Shown: positions 53,107 to 61,783, numbered from the stretch's first letter. The stretch is DNA of 64,000 bases from Corallococcus sp. EGB (GCF_019968905.1 NZ_CP079946.1:868001-932000); one strand, 5' to 3'. Notes: generated from the letters alone by a model not told the origin. Made by a program: numbers and translations.

Positions 53107-53232
53107 AACCCCTGCCATTCCCGAGGGTTGGGCGGGGCCGGAGAAAAATCAGCAGGGCCGCGAATCCATCCGGCCCGCAGCGGCCTCTTATCCCGCGAAC
53201 GGGGATTTTCCCCGCCGCATGAGGCCGGTTCC

Positions 53233-53751
53233 TTGGGTTCGACTCCGATACCTGACGCGTTGCTGCTCGCCGCGCACGCGGGCGACCGTGACGCGATGGT
53301 GCACCTGCTCCAGCTCCAGAAGCCGAACCTCCGGCGCTACGCGCAGAAGCGCTGCCTCATCAGCGACGTGGACGACGCGGTCCAGGAGGCCCTGCTGGTG
53401 ATGTCCCGCCACCTGGGCGCCGTGCGCAAGCTGGCGTCGTTCTCCGGGTGGATGTTCAAGATCGTCCAGCGCGAGTGCCGCCGCCTGGCCCGCACGGTGA
53501 GGACGCAGGACCCCTACGAGGAAGCGCTCGCGGACCAGTGGATGTCCGCGCACACGCCGGACTCGCTGCGGCTGGACCTGGCGTCCGCGCTGGAGTCGCT
53601 GCCGCCGCATTACCTGGAGGTCATCGTGCTGCGTGACTTCGAAGCGCTGACCATCCGTGAGATGGCCGAGCGCCTGGCGCTGGACCCGGCGGCGGTGAAG
53701 AGCCGTCTGCACCGCGCCCGCGTGATGATCCGCGAATACCTGCTGGCCTGA
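53233..53751 (+). CDS. ECF-type RNA polymerase sigma factor
   Basis: 172 residues from a TTG at 53233 (MGSTPIPDALLLAAHAG), eight bases after GAGG; no in-frame ATG precedes the conserved part. Region 2: DVDDAVQEALLVMSRHLG and FSGWMFKIVQRECRR. Region 4: LPPHYLEVIVLRDFEALTIREMAERLALDPAAVKSRLHRAR is split over 115-155. There is no anti-sigma gene next to it; the two following genes encode small membrane proteins 30 bp and ~85 bp further on, which could be targets or partners. Promoters used are unknown. Confidence 0.88.
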   Translation: MGSTPIPDALLLAAHAGDRDAMVHLLQLQKPNLRRYAQKRCLISDVDDAVQEALLVMSRHLGAVRKLASFSGWMFKIVQRECRRLARTVRTQDPYEEALADQWMSAHTPDSLRLDLASALESLPPHYLEVIVLRDFEALTIREMAERLALDPAAVKSRLHRARVMIREYLLA

Positions 53752-53781
53752 AGCCCCATCCCCCTCATCTGGAGTCCTGTC

Positions 53782-54297
53782 ATGGCGAACCCCCTGTCCA
53801 CCCTGGGCATCATCCACACGCTCGTGAGCGTGCCTCCCATTGTCTTCGGCGTCTGGGCCTTCGTGCGCGATGGGCGCGTCGACCCGGGGACACGCCTTGG
53901 CAAGGCGTACGTCGTCAGCGTGGTGGCGTCCGTGGTGACGTCGTTCGGCCTGTCGAGCACCGGCGGCTTCAACCCGGGCCATGCGCTGGGACTGCTGACG
54001 CTGCTGCTCATGGCGGTGGGCGCGGCGGCCCCCAGCGTGGGACTGCTCGGCCGCGCCACGGAATACGCGCGGACCCTCACGTACTCCGCCAGCTTCATGC
54101 TGTTGCTGGTGCCGGGCATCAACGAGACGCTGACCCGGCTGCCCGCGGGCAAGCCCCTGGCTGACAGCCCGCGGTCCCCGGTGGTGCAGGCGGCCCTGGC
54201 GGTGCTGCTGGGGCTGTTCCTCTGCGGCGCCGCGTACCAGGTGCTCCGGTTGCGCGGGCGTGGGTACGACCATGGGGGCGGGCTGCCTCACCGCTGA
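53782..54297 (+). CDS. small polytopic membrane protein
   Basis: 171 residues, about four membrane helices (LGIIHTLVSVPPIVFGVWAF; AYVVSVVASVVTSFGL; GHALGLLTLLLMAVGAAA; VVQAALAVLLGLFLCGAAY). The His in the first helix and GHALG in the third resemble heme- or metal-coordinating positions of DUF2306-like proteins, but I cannot assign it firmly. Cytoplasmic membrane. It starts 30 bp after the ECF sigma gene and is probably in the same transcript. Confidence 0.65.
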   Translation: MANPLSTLGIIHTLVSVPPIVFGVWAFVRDGRVDPGTRLGKAYVVSVVASVVTSFGLSSTGGFNPGHALGLLTLLLMAVGAAAPSVGLLGRATEYARTLTYSASFMLLLVPGINETLTRLPAGKPLADSPRSPVVQAALAVLLGLFLCGAAYQVLRLRGRGYDHGGGLPHR

Positions 54298-54381
54298 AAA
54301 GCGCGGGGCGTGTCGATTCGCGGGGAGCTGGTTCGACGTGAGGGTGAAGGCCCACGAATTTCCATCCAAACGGAGCACGCC

Positions 54382-54846
54382 ATGGACGCCACCCTCTCCT
54401 CTCCCTCCGCCGTCGTCGTGGAGGCCACCCCGAAGAACAAGTCGTTCGCCCGCTTCATGCCGACGGCGGCCCAAGTGTTCATGGGGCTGGTGTTCTTCGT
54501 CTTCGGCCTGAACGGGTTCCTGGAGTTCATTCCCACGCCCAAGGACCTGAACCCGGCGGATCCGGCGGTGGCCTTCGGCATCGCGATGAAGGCGACGGGC
54601 TACCTGTTCTGGCTGGAGAAGGGCACGGAGCTGGTGGCGGGGCTGCTGCTGCTGGCCAACCGCTTCGTCCCGCTGGCGCTGGCGCTCATCGCGCCGGTCA
54701 TCGTGAACATCTTCCTGACGCACGCCCTGCTCGCGCCGTCAGGGCTGGGGCTGGCGGTGATGCTCCTCGGGTCGGAGCTCTTCCTGGCCTGGTCGTACCG
54801 GGCGGTGTACCGCCCGATGCTCGCCATGCGCGCCAGGCCTTCCTAG
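54382..54846 (+). CDS. DoxX-family membrane protein
   Basis: 154 residues from the ATG at 54382 with GGAG upstream. Four membrane helices: AAQVFMGLVFFVFGLNGFLEFIP is the DoxX opening (LxxGLxFxxxGxxKF-like), followed by GTELVAGLLLLANRFVPLALALIAPVIVN, split over the second and third helices. DoxX proteins are linked to redox or thiol metabolism in other bacteria. Third gene of the sigma factor unit. Confidence 0.8.
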   Translation: MDATLSSPSAVVVEATPKNKSFARFMPTAAQVFMGLVFFVFGLNGFLEFIPTPKDLNPADPAVAFGIAMKATGYLFWLEKGTELVAGLLLLANRFVPLALALIAPVIVNIFLTHALLAPSGLGLAVMLLGSELFLAWSYRAVYRPMLAMRARPS

Positions 54847-54941
54847 TTCCGGGCCTGGAAGAAGCGTGCGCGGCCCCGTGCTCGCCACCAACGAAGCCGT
54901 GCGGGTGGCGAGGGCGGAGCGTGGCCGGAAGGGCGTGAGGC

Positions 54942-56420
54942 TCAGTCGCGCGGCGGGCCGCTGCGGCGCTCCAGCGCGCCCGTGGTGACGGGCAGCTCGG
55001 GGGCCTTCACGCTCCGGGCCCTCAGGCCCATGGCGACGGTGCTCTCCGAGGGCAGGCCCGCCCAGGTGCGCAGCCGCTCCAGCGCCGCGGCCTGGTCCGC
55101 CTCCGGAAGGCCCTGGATGCTGGCGCCGTGATTGCCGCCCGGCTCGAAGAACCGGTACGAGTCATTGCGCGCGCTCACGCTGAACGCGCCCGTGGACCAT
55201 GGGTCGTTCTCTCCGTAGACGAGCAGGATGCGCTCGCCGAACGCCTTCACCCAGCCCTCCACGAGCGGCATGGTGAACGGGTTGAAGGGGTACGGCTTCA
55301 TGTCGAAGGGCACGAGCGCCCGAGGGTCGTACTGCCGGGGATAGCGCTGGACGCCGCGCAGGTGGGACTCGTCGGACGCGTAGCTGCCCAGCTGCGTGCC
55401 GGCCTGGAAGTCGTAGGGCGCGTAGTATTCCAGGTCGCCGTCGCTCGTGTACGACAGGCCCACCACGGCATCCAGGAGGTCCACCAGGGCCTGCGCGGGG
55501 CCGCCCGGCGCGGGAATCACGTCACACAGCGACGCGTCGCCGTACTGCCAGAAGGCGAAGGCGAACTCGAGCGTGGTGAACTCCAGCGCCTTGTCCACGC
55601 CCAGGAAGCCGTAGGTGCTGCCGTAGTGCGCCGCGCCCGTCGCCTGGAAGAGCGGCTCCGTCTCCGCGCGTCGCTCCAGCACCTCGCGCTGGAAGGCGCG
55701 GATGTTCTCACGGCACTCGGGCGTGCCCAGCTTGCTCAGGAACTTCACGTAGCGAGGATCCTGCGTGCCGTAGCTGTTGGGCGCCACGTAGGCCACCGTC
55801 GCGTCCACGTCGCGCGGGAAGAACGCCCGGTGGTAGAGCGACGTCATGCCGCCCTTGCTGCCGCCGGTGCTGATCCACTTGCCGGGGAAGAGCGGCTTGA
55901 ACGCCTGGACGATGCGGTGGTGGTCCGCCGCCGCCTGCTCGATGTTGAGCAGCTTCCAGTCCGCGGGCTGCGGGATGGAGGGCGTGAAGAAGCGGTGCTC
56001 CACCAGCAGCTGGTTGCCCTGCAGCAGGTAGGTGGGCTCGAACTGGGCCGGGGACGTGAAGATGCCGTACCCCGTGCTGGCCAGCACCATGGGCGCCTCC
56101 GCGCTCCGGAAGAGCAGCGTCATCCGCTGCTGGAAGCGCGCGCCCTGGGGATGCAGGTGGTCCGCCGGCTGGTCATAGCGCAGCACGAAGAAGCGCACGC
56201 CCGGTGCGGGCGCCGGCCGCTCCTGCACCACCGTGAGGCCGGGGACCGCCTGCAATTGCGCCAGGATGTCCGGCGCCGCGTCCTGTGTCTGGGATTGCGC
56301 CTGGACCTCCGGCGCGCTCGGGGAAGTGGACTCCGGGGGAAGCTCGCTGCCGCCGCAGGCCTGGAGCCCCAGCGCCAGCACACACGCCAGCACCGCGGGA
56401 TGACCGAAGAAACGTGACAT
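54942..56420 (-). CDS. S37-family secreted aminopeptidase (PS-10 type lipoprotein)
   Basis: 492 residues. Lipoprotein signal ending LGLQAC with Cys22, then a Ser/Pro/Gln-rich linker. The alpha/beta-hydrolase domain has GGSKGGMTSLYH with nucleophile Ser188, FFPRDVDATVAYVAPNSYG after it, and VYGENDPWSTGAF and GGNHGASI for the acid and His of the triad. These are the landmarks of peptidase family S37, prolyl tri/tetrapeptidyl aminopeptidases first known from Streptomyces. Outer-membrane anchored; likely nutrient acquisition. Divergent from the oxidoreductase gene at 56520. Confidence 0.88.
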   Translation of the reverse strand: MSRFFGHPAVLACVLALGLQACGGSELPPESTSPSAPEVQAQSQTQDAAPDILAQLQAVPGLTVVQERPAPAPGVRFFVLRYDQPADHLHPQGARFQQRMTLLFRSAEAPMVLASTGYGIFTSPAQFEPTYLLQGNQLLVEHRFFTPSIPQPADWKLLNIEQAAADHHRIVQAFKPLFPGKWISTGGSKGGMTSLYHRAFFPRDVDATVAYVAPNSYGTQDPRYVKFLSKLGTPECRENIRAFQREVLERRAETEPLFQATGAAHYGSTYGFLGVDKALEFTTLEFAFAFWQYGDASLCDVIPAPGGPAQALVDLLDAVVGLSYTSDGDLEYYAPYDFQAGTQLGSYASDESHLRGVQRYPRQYDPRALVPFDMKPYPFNPFTMPLVEGWVKAFGERILLVYGENDPWSTGAFSVSARNDSYRFFEPGGNHGASIQGLPEADQAAALERLRTWAGLPSESTVAMGLRARSVKAPELPVTTGALERRSGPPRD

Positions 56421-56519
56421 GGGTTAAGCCCTCCTTGTGGGAAAGACAGAACTAACATGCCGGTCCTGTATTTCCGGAAGAAGGACTTCCCAGGTGCCTT
56501 GGACGTAAGGTCACGCGTC

Positions 56520-57533
56520 ATGAACGTCTATGAGATTCGCGGAGCCTTTGGCCTGGACCACCTGGTGCGCGCGGAGCGGCCGGACCCCGTCCCCGGACCC
56601 TTCCAGGTGCGCGTGCGGGTGAAGGCCACGAGTCTCAACTCGCGCGACCTGATGATGGTGGAGGGCCGCTACAACCCGCGCCAGAAGCTGCCGCTGGTGC
56701 CCAACTCGGACGGCGCGGGCGTGGTGGACGCGGTGGGGCCGGGCGTCACGCGCGTGAAGCCGGGGGACCGGGTGATGACCCTGTTCGCGCAGGGCTGGCA
56801 GGCCGGTGAGCCGACGAAGGCCATCACCGGCACGACGCTGGGCGGACCGCTGGACGGCGCGCTCGCGGACACGATGGTCCTGCATGAGGACGGCGTGGTG
56901 CCCACGCCCGCGTACCTCTCCGACGAGGAGGCCGCCACGCTGCCGTGCGCGGCGGTGACGGCGTGGAGCGCGCTCGTCACGCAGGGGGCGCTCAAGGCCG
57001 GGGACACGGTGCTGGTCCAGGGCACGGGCGGCGTGTCCATCTTCGCGCTGCAGATTGCCCGGCTGTTCGGCGCGCACGTCATCGTCACCTCCAGCCGCGA
57101 CGACAAGCTGGAGCGGGCCCTGAAGCTGGGTGCGCAGGAGGGCATCAACTACGTCACCACGCCGGACTGGGAGAAGGCGGCGCGCACGCTCACCGGCGGC
57201 GTGGGCGTGGACCACGTGGTGGAGGTGGGCGGCGCGGGCACCTTCGAGAAGTCACTCAAGGCGCTGCGCGTGGGCGGCACCGTGTCCGTCATCGGCGTGC
57301 TGTCCGGCGGGGCGGGCCCCGTGTCGCTCATCCCCATCCTGATGCAGAACCTGCGCGTGCAGGGCGTGTTCGTGGGGCACCGTCAGTCCTTCGAGGCGAT
57401 GACGCGCGCGTTCGCGCTCAATGACATCCACCCGGTGGTGGACCGCGTGTTCCCCTTCGCGGAGGCGCGCGCCGCCTTCGAGCACATGAAGCAGGGCGCG
57501 CACTTCGGAAAGATTGTCATCCGGGTGAGCTGA
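56520..57533 (+). CDS. NAD(P)-dependent medium-chain alcohol dehydrogenase/quinone reductase
   Basis: 337 residues from the ATG at 56520. GroES-like domain: PGPFQVRVRVKATSLNSRD and VPNSDGAGVVDAVGPG, then the nucleotide-binding loop VQGTGGVSIFALQIA. Structural and catalytic zinc ligands are absent except for scattered residues, so a metal-free reductase of enones or quinones is likely. C-terminal FAEARAAFEHMKQGAHFGKIVI is the standard family end. The last 17 bp overlap the opposing TonB-like gene. Confidence 0.9.
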   Translation: MNVYEIRGAFGLDHLVRAERPDPVPGPFQVRVRVKATSLNSRDLMMVEGRYNPRQKLPLVPNSDGAGVVDAVGPGVTRVKPGDRVMTLFAQGWQAGEPTKAITGTTLGGPLDGALADTMVLHEDGVVPTPAYLSDEEAATLPCAAVTAWSALVTQGALKAGDTVLVQGTGGVSIFALQIARLFGAHVIVTSSRDDKLERALKLGAQEGINYVTTPDWEKAARTLTGGVGVDHVVEVGGAGTFEKSLKALRVGGTVSVIGVLSGGAGPVSLIPILMQNLRVQGVFVGHRQSFEAMTRAFALNDIHPVVDRVFPFAEARAAFEHMKQGAHFGKIVIRVS

Positions 57534-57921
57534 CCCACGCGAAGTGGAAGTGGGCCTCCACCGTGGCGGTGGAGGTGCTCTTGGGCAGGGGCGGGAAGGG
57601 CGCCGCCTTCTTCACCGCGGCGAGCGCGGCGGCGTCCCAGGCCTTGGAGCCGGACTCGGTGAGGATGGCGGTGGAGACCAGCTTGCCGTCCTTGTCGAGC
57701 ACGGCCTGGACGATGGTCTTCTTGCCCGGGGCCGGCGTGCCCTTGGGGCCCGGCTGCTTCCAGGCCTTCGCCACGCGCTGGAAGGCCTGCTGCTGGTAGG
57801 CGGGGCTGTCCACCGAGCCCTGGAAGTAGGTCTGCAGCTGCGGACTGCCGCTCGCGGCCAGGGCCCCGGAAGCGAGGGCCAGCGCGAGCACCACCACGGC
57901 GGTTTTCGGGATGCGGAGCAT
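57517..57921 (-). CDS. TonB C-terminal-like periplasmic protein
   Basis: 134 residues. A signal peptide (KTAVVVLALALASGALA) is followed by a short domain with the TonB-C pattern: VQAVLDKDGKLVSTAILTESG, WDAAALAAVKKAAPFPPLP, and VEAHFHFAW. It lacks the N-terminal anchor helix plus Pro-rich spacer of real TonB, so it is a free periplasmic version. Preceded by the DUF2378 gene 20 bp upstream on the same strand. Confidence 0.75.
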   Translation of the reverse strand: MLRIPKTAVVVLALALASGALAASGSPQLQTYFQGSVDSPAYQQQAFQRVAKAWKQPGPKGTPAPGKKTIVQAVLDKDGKLVSTAILTESGSKAWDAAALAAVKKAAPFPPLPKSTSTATVEAHFHFAWVSSPG

Positions 57922-57941
57922 GGGCCGAATATAGGGCCCGC

Positions 57942-58559
57942 TCAGCTCCTCGGCTGGGGGCCCCGGGACGGCGGCGGTGCCTTCGCTTCGGGGGGCTTGC
58001 TGGCGCCCTTCTCCGGCAGCCAGGACAGGTCGTACACGGCCGCGTCGCCCGCGCTGCGCATCAGCACCACGGAGGCGCCGTGCGCGCCGCTCATCTCCAG
58101 GCCGGCTGAGAAGAGGCCCCGGTAGAAGCCGGCGATGACCACCGGGCGGCAGGTGAGCACGTAGCGCGTGGGCCCCGTCTGCTCCAGCCGCGCCTCCAGG
58201 TAGTTGGTGCCCGTGCGCAGGTTGCGCGTCATCCGCTCCAGCATCCGGTGCGGCCCCAGCAGCCGCACGCCCGCCAGCAGCGCGCTGCCGATGAGCGTGG
58301 ACCCATAGCCCTCCAGGAAGCGCCGGCCCACCACCTCCGCGCCGTCGTCCAGCGTGGCCATGGGCGCGAGCACGGACGCCGCCAGCTTCAGCGACCCCAC
58401 CCACACGTCCAGCGGATAGGCCACCGCCAGTTTCCCACGCGGATCGATGCCGACCTCGCGCAGCTGCCGCGCGCACGGTTCGTCCAGGTGGTCACCCAGG
58501 GCGCGAATCAGCCCTTCGAAGCTCTGCTGGAACACAAGGCGTTCGGGACTCGTCGGCAT
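57942..58559 (-). CDS. DUF2378 family protein (myxobacterial paralogue family)
   Basis: 205 residues. The pattern FEGLIRALGDHLD, RQLREVGIDP, YPLDVW, LGRRFLEGY-like VVGRRFLEGYGSTLIG and RNLRTGTNYLEARLE is that of DUF2378/TIGR02265, a family expanded almost only in myxobacteria. Function unknown; related in shape to heme-NO-binding-like sensor folds (FRGYRGLFSAGLE-like FYRGLFSAGLE near the end). Cytoplasmic. Ends 20 bp before the TonB-like gene; Pro/Lys-rich tail. Confidence 0.85.
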   Translation of the reverse strand: MPTSPERLVFQQSFEGLIRALGDHLDEPCARQLREVGIDPRGKLAVAYPLDVWVGSLKLAASVLAPMATLDDGAEVVGRRFLEGYGSTLIGSALLAGVRLLGPHRMLERMTRNLRTGTNYLEARLEQTGPTRYVLTCRPVVIAGFYRGLFSAGLEMSGAHGASVVLMRSAGDAAVYDLSWLPEKGASKPPEAKAPPPSRGPQPRS

Positions 58560-58734
58560 GACCGCCCACGCTACCCGTGTGAGCGGGGCTGTCTCAACCC
58601 GGGCTGTTCCCAGGATTCAAGAACTTTTCGTGGATTGTTGGAAAACGCGGTGCGGCAGAGTCTCGACGGGTCGGCCGACGCGGTTCGACGCGTCGGACGA
58701 GAGGGCTGGGGTGGGTGCGGTAGGGTCGTGGGCC

Positions 58735-60462
58735 ATGTCGCATGACCCTCTGGCCGACATCTCCACGGCCGCGATGCAGGAGCGCGGGGGCTCGCGAGGA
58801 GCTCCCCGCGAGGTCCCCGCGCTGACGGTGGTGTCCCACCCGGTGCCCCGGCGTGTCGGGGACCGGCGGCTGCTGGACGCGCTGGGGGTGGGGCGCGCGG
58901 TGGCCCTGTCGCGCAACGCCCCGGACTTCGCGAAGCCGGGCAGCGCGTTGGGGCTGCCGCTGGCGGATCCGTTCGTGAGCCGCAAGCCGCTGGAGCTCTC
59001 CGCCCTGCCGGACGGAGGCGTGCGGCTGGCGGTGCCGGAGGACGGCACGCACGTGGTCGCCGCGGGCGCGCTGCTCCAGGGCGCGAGGGACTTCGCGCCA
59101 GCGGAGTTGAAGGAGGGCGTGGCGCTGGAGCTGTCGGGCCGCGTGGTGCTGCTGCTCCACTTGGTGGAGCTGGACGGCGAGGGCGCGGCGGACGCGTTGG
59201 GCATGGTGGGCGAGAGCGCGGGCCTGCGGCGGCTGCGCAAGCACATCGAGCGGGTGGCGGACCTGCCCGTGCCGGTGCTCATCCGGGGCGAGACGGGCAC
59301 GGGCAAGGAGCTGGTGGCGCAGGCCATCCACCGGCTGGGGCCGCGCCGGGCCGGGCGCTTCATCAGCGTGAACCTGGGCGCCATTCCCAAGGAGCTGGCG
59401 GCGGCGGAGCTGTTCGGGGCGCGCAAGGGGGCGTACTCGGGGGCGACGCGGGACCGCGAGGGCTTCTTCGGCGCCGCGCACGGGGGCACGCTGTTCCTGG
59501 ATGAAGTGGGCGAGGCGCCGCCGGAGGTGCAGGTGATGCTCCTGCGCGTGCTCGAGACGGGGGAGCTGTACCCCGTGGGCGCCAGCCAGCCGGTGACGGT
59601 GGACGTGCGGCTCATCGCCGCGACGGACGCGCACCTGGAGGAGCAGATCCGCGACGGGCGCTTCAAGGCGCCGCTGCTGCACCGGCTCGCGGGCTATGAC
59701 CTGCGCGTGCCCGCGCTGCGCGAGCGGCGTGAGGACGTGGGCCGGTTGTTCTTCCACTTCGCGCGCGAGGAGCTGGCGGCCCTGGGGGAGGCGGCGCGGC
59801 TGGACACGGAGGATCCGCACGCGGAGCCGTGGCTGCCTGCGCCGCTGGCGTCGAGGCTCGTCCGGGCGGCGTGGCCGGGAAACATCCGGCAGCTGCGCAA
59901 CCTCACGCGGCAGCTGGTCATTGGAAGCCGGGGGCAGGCGCAGCTGCAACTGGACCCCCAGCTCGACGAGGCGCTGGGGGCGGAGACGTCCGGCACGGCG
60001 GCTGCGGCATCGGGGGCCGCGGCGAGGGCCGGCGCTCCCGTGGCTCCGGCACGGGGAGCGGGCGCTCCCGAGGTGCGCGAGGCGACCGGGCCTGCGGGAG
60101 GAGTGGCGTCCCCCTCGGCTTCGTCGCGTGGCGTGGACACGGCGCAGGCGCGCGAAGCGGCGGTGCCCCGGCGCAAGCCCTCGCAGGTGACGGAGGCGGA
60201 GCTGCTGGCCGCGCTGCGCGCCAGCGCGTGGGACCTGAAGGCCACGGCGGACGCCCTGGGGATTCCCCGTCCCTCTGTCTACGACCTCATCGAGCGCAGC
60301 CCGAACCTGCGCACCGCGGGGGACCTGGGCGCGGATGAAATCACCCGCTGCTTCGAGGCGTGCGGCGGCGACCTGGGTGCGATGGCGCGCACGCTGGAGG
60401 TGTCGAGGCGCGCGCTGGGGCGGCGGCTGAAGGAGCTGGGGTTTACGGCGAAGGGGGCGTGA
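58735..60462 (+). CDS. FHA-linked sigma-54-dependent transcriptional activator
   Basis: 575 residues from the ATG at 58735. An N-terminal FHA domain (RRLLDALGVGRAVALSR, then DPFVSRKPLELSAL) replaces the usual receiver, so input is probably Thr phosphorylation by a Ser/Thr kinase. AAA+ domain: Walker A GETGTGKE at 185-192, Walker B GTLFLDEVGEAP, sensor blocks and arginine fingers present. The sigma-54 contact loop is GAYSGA (232-237) instead of GAFTGA. A long Ala/Pro-rich linker leads to two Fis-type helix-turn-helices (WDLKATADALGIPRPSVYDLI and GDLGAMARTLEVSRRALGRRL, both shortened here). A sigma-54 promoter lies 19 bp after the stop. Confidence 0.9.
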   Translation: MSHDPLADISTAAMQERGGSRGAPREVPALTVVSHPVPRRVGDRRLLDALGVGRAVALSRNAPDFAKPGSALGLPLADPFVSRKPLELSALPDGGVRLAVPEDGTHVVAAGALLQGARDFAPAELKEGVALELSGRVVLLLHLVELDGEGAADALGMVGESAGLRRLRKHIERVADLPVPVLIRGETGTGKELVAQAIHRLGPRRAGRFISVNLGAIPKELAAAELFGARKGAYSGATRDREGFFGAAHGGTLFLDEVGEAPPEVQVMLLRVLETGELYPVGASQPVTVDVRLIAATDAHLEEQIRDGRFKAPLLHRLAGYDLRVPALRERREDVGRLFFHFAREELAALGEAARLDTEDPHAEPWLPAPLASRLVRAAWPGNIRQLRNLTRQLVIGSRGQAQLQLDPQLDEALGAETSGTAAAASGAAARAGAPVAPARGAGAPEVREATGPAGGVASPSASSRGVDTAQAREAAVPRRKPSQVTEAELLAALRASAWDLKATADALGIPRPSVYDLIERSPNLRTAGDLGADEITRCFEACGGDLGAMARTLEVSRRALGRRLKELGFTAKGA

Positions 60463-60480
60463 ACGGCGTCGGGCGTCGCG

Positions 60481-60496
60481 TGGCACGCTTGCTGCT
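60481..60496 (+). promoter_or_regulatory. sigma-54 (-24/-12) promoter of the small lipoprotein gene
   Basis: TGGCACG-CTTG-CTGCT at 60481-60496 matches TGGCAC-N5-TTGCW at all positions but one (C for T). Start of transcription would be near 60507, giving a leader of about 33 bases before the ATG at 60540. The gene just upstream encodes a sigma-54 activator. Confidence 0.65.
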
Positions 60497-60539
60497 GAGC
60501 CGCCGCGTCGTCGGTCTTCAACCTCCTGGAGGGTTCCCC

Positions 60540-61034
60540 ATGCGAAGCCGTGTCCTCTTCCCGCTGTGCCTCGCCGGACTGCTGCTGGCCTGTGCCAGCG
60601 GCTCCCGGTCCACCACGCCTGAAGCGGCATCGTCCGACGCCGGGCCGGTGCAGCCCTGCACCACGAATCCGCCGCCGCCCGCTGGAGGCGTGGTGGTGAA
60701 CATCACGGCCAGCACGGAGGGCAAGGTGCACTTCAGCACCAAGACAGTGCGGGTGCAGCCCGGGCAGACGGTGAGCTTCGTGTCCCAGGTGCAGCAGGAC
60801 CGGTGCATCGGCGTGTCCAAGAGCGGGTTCCTGGCGGATGGGAGTCCAAACCCGCTGTCGGTGCCGGGCTGCCAGGTCGCCTCGTGGACGATGAACACCG
60901 CCGACCATCTGGATGAAACAACGGCCTTCTGGTCCTGCCCGACGAGCGACTGCTCCAAGTGCGCGCAGCCGAAGGGCAGCATCAAGGACACCATCAACGG
61001 CACGCTGGAGGTCTCCGGGCGCGGCGAGGACTGA
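60540..61034 (+). CDS. small Cys-containing lipoprotein
   Basis: 164 residues from the ATG at 60540. Lipoprotein signal MRSRVLFPLCLAGLLLAC. The mature part opens with a Ser/Pro-rich linker and then a beta-rich domain (GVVVNITASTEGKVHFSTKT, VRVQPGQTVSFVSQV) that looks cupredoxin-like. Six further Cys (RCIG, GCQV, SCPTSDCSKC) could form disulfides; a Met/His copper site is not obvious. Probable outer-membrane lipoprotein under sigma-54 control. Family not recognised. Confidence 0.7.
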   Translation: MRSRVLFPLCLAGLLLACASGSRSTTPEAASSDAGPVQPCTTNPPPPAGGVVVNITASTEGKVHFSTKTVRVQPGQTVSFVSQVQQDRCIGVSKSGFLADGSPNPLSVPGCQVASWTMNTADHLDETTAFWSCPTSDCSKCAQPKGSIKDTINGTLEVSGRGED

Positions 61035-61062
61035 GCGGACGGTTCCCCCCGCCTCGCTTGAA

Positions 61063-61085
61063 CGCGGGGCCGGTCAGGCCCCGCG
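61063..61085. terminator. GC hairpin between convergent genes
   Basis: CGCGGGGCC (61063-61071), 5-base loop, GGCCCCGCG (61077-61085). It spans the stop of the TetR gene and follows the lipoprotein gene; no U-tract. Confidence 0.4.
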
Positions 61086-61703
61086 GGCCCTGGTCGGCCG
61101 GGGGGCCTTCTTGGGCGGCTCGGCCGGGGCCACGGGGCCGGTGCCCGCGGTGACGGCCCGGAGCTCGTCGAGTCCGAGCTGGATGTGCCGTGAGAGGTCC
61201 TGCGCCCTCGGGTCCTCGAGCCAGCGCTCGAACGCGACCTTGAAGACCGCGATGCCTGCCTCGGCGCTCAGGCTCGCGGTGGGCTCGGGGACGCCGCGCT
61301 TGCGCAGGGCGCCCGCAGCGGCCGAGGCGAGGGAGGCCAGCTTGATCAGCTCCCGCTCCCGAAGCTCCGCGTTCGCGACGAGGAGCGCCTGGCGGGCCCG
61401 GGCGTAGTCGCGGCGGTCCTTGAAGAAGGGGGTCAGCGACTCGAGGGCCGCCGCGACCGTGTCGAGCGGCGCTGCCCCCTGGGGCGCGTCCGCGATGGTG
61501 GCGACGATGCGCTCGTGGAGCAGGTCCGAGCCCCCGAACAGGACCTCCTTCTTGTCGGTGAAGTAGCGGAAGAACGTCCGCTCGGTGAGCCCCGCGCGCG
61601 CGGCGATCTCCTCCACCGTCGTCCGGTCGTACCCATGCTCCTGGAACAGCGTCATCGCGGCCTGTGCGAGCCGGTCTCGTGCGTTGGGTTCCCAGCGGCC
61701 CAT
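61074..61703 (-). CDS. TetR-family transcriptional regulator
   Basis: 209 residues from the ATG at 61703 (MGRWEPNARDRLAQAAMTLF). Helix-turn-helix: EHGYDRTTVEEIAARAGLTE and RTFFRYFTDKKEVLF. C-terminal domain resembles the TetR_C regulators that sit next to oxidoreductases. Its C-terminus is basic and Pro-rich. A strong palindrome directly upstream, in the gap to the divergent NAD-dependent gene, is its probable operator, implying autoregulation and control of that gene. Confidence 0.92.
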   Translation of the reverse strand: MGRWEPNARDRLAQAAMTLFQEHGYDRTTVEEIAARAGLTERTFFRYFTDKKEVLFGGSDLLHERIVATIADAPQGAAPLDTVAAALESLTPFFKDRRDYARARQALLVANAELRERELIKLASLASAAAGALRKRGVPEPTASLSAEAGIAVFKVAFERWLEDPRAQDLSRHIQLGLDELRAVTAGTGPVAPAEPPKKAPRPTRARGA

Positions 61704-61730
61704 GGCCCCAAGCATAACCTGATTGCAGTC

Positions 61731-61772
61731 ACTGACATCACTTGTTAGTAGTGATGTCAGTAGCTGACATCA
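61731..61772. promoter_or_regulatory. TetR operator: 12-bp perfect palindrome plus third half-site
   Basis: ACTGACATCACT (61731-61742) and AGTGATGTCAGT (61750-61761) are exact inverted repeats around a 7-bp spacer. A third half-site, CTGACATCA, lies at 61764-61772, ending just before the AAGGAG ribosome site of the oxidoreductase gene. Binding would block both divergent genes. Confidence 0.8.
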
Positions 61773-61783
61773 AGGAGCTTTCC

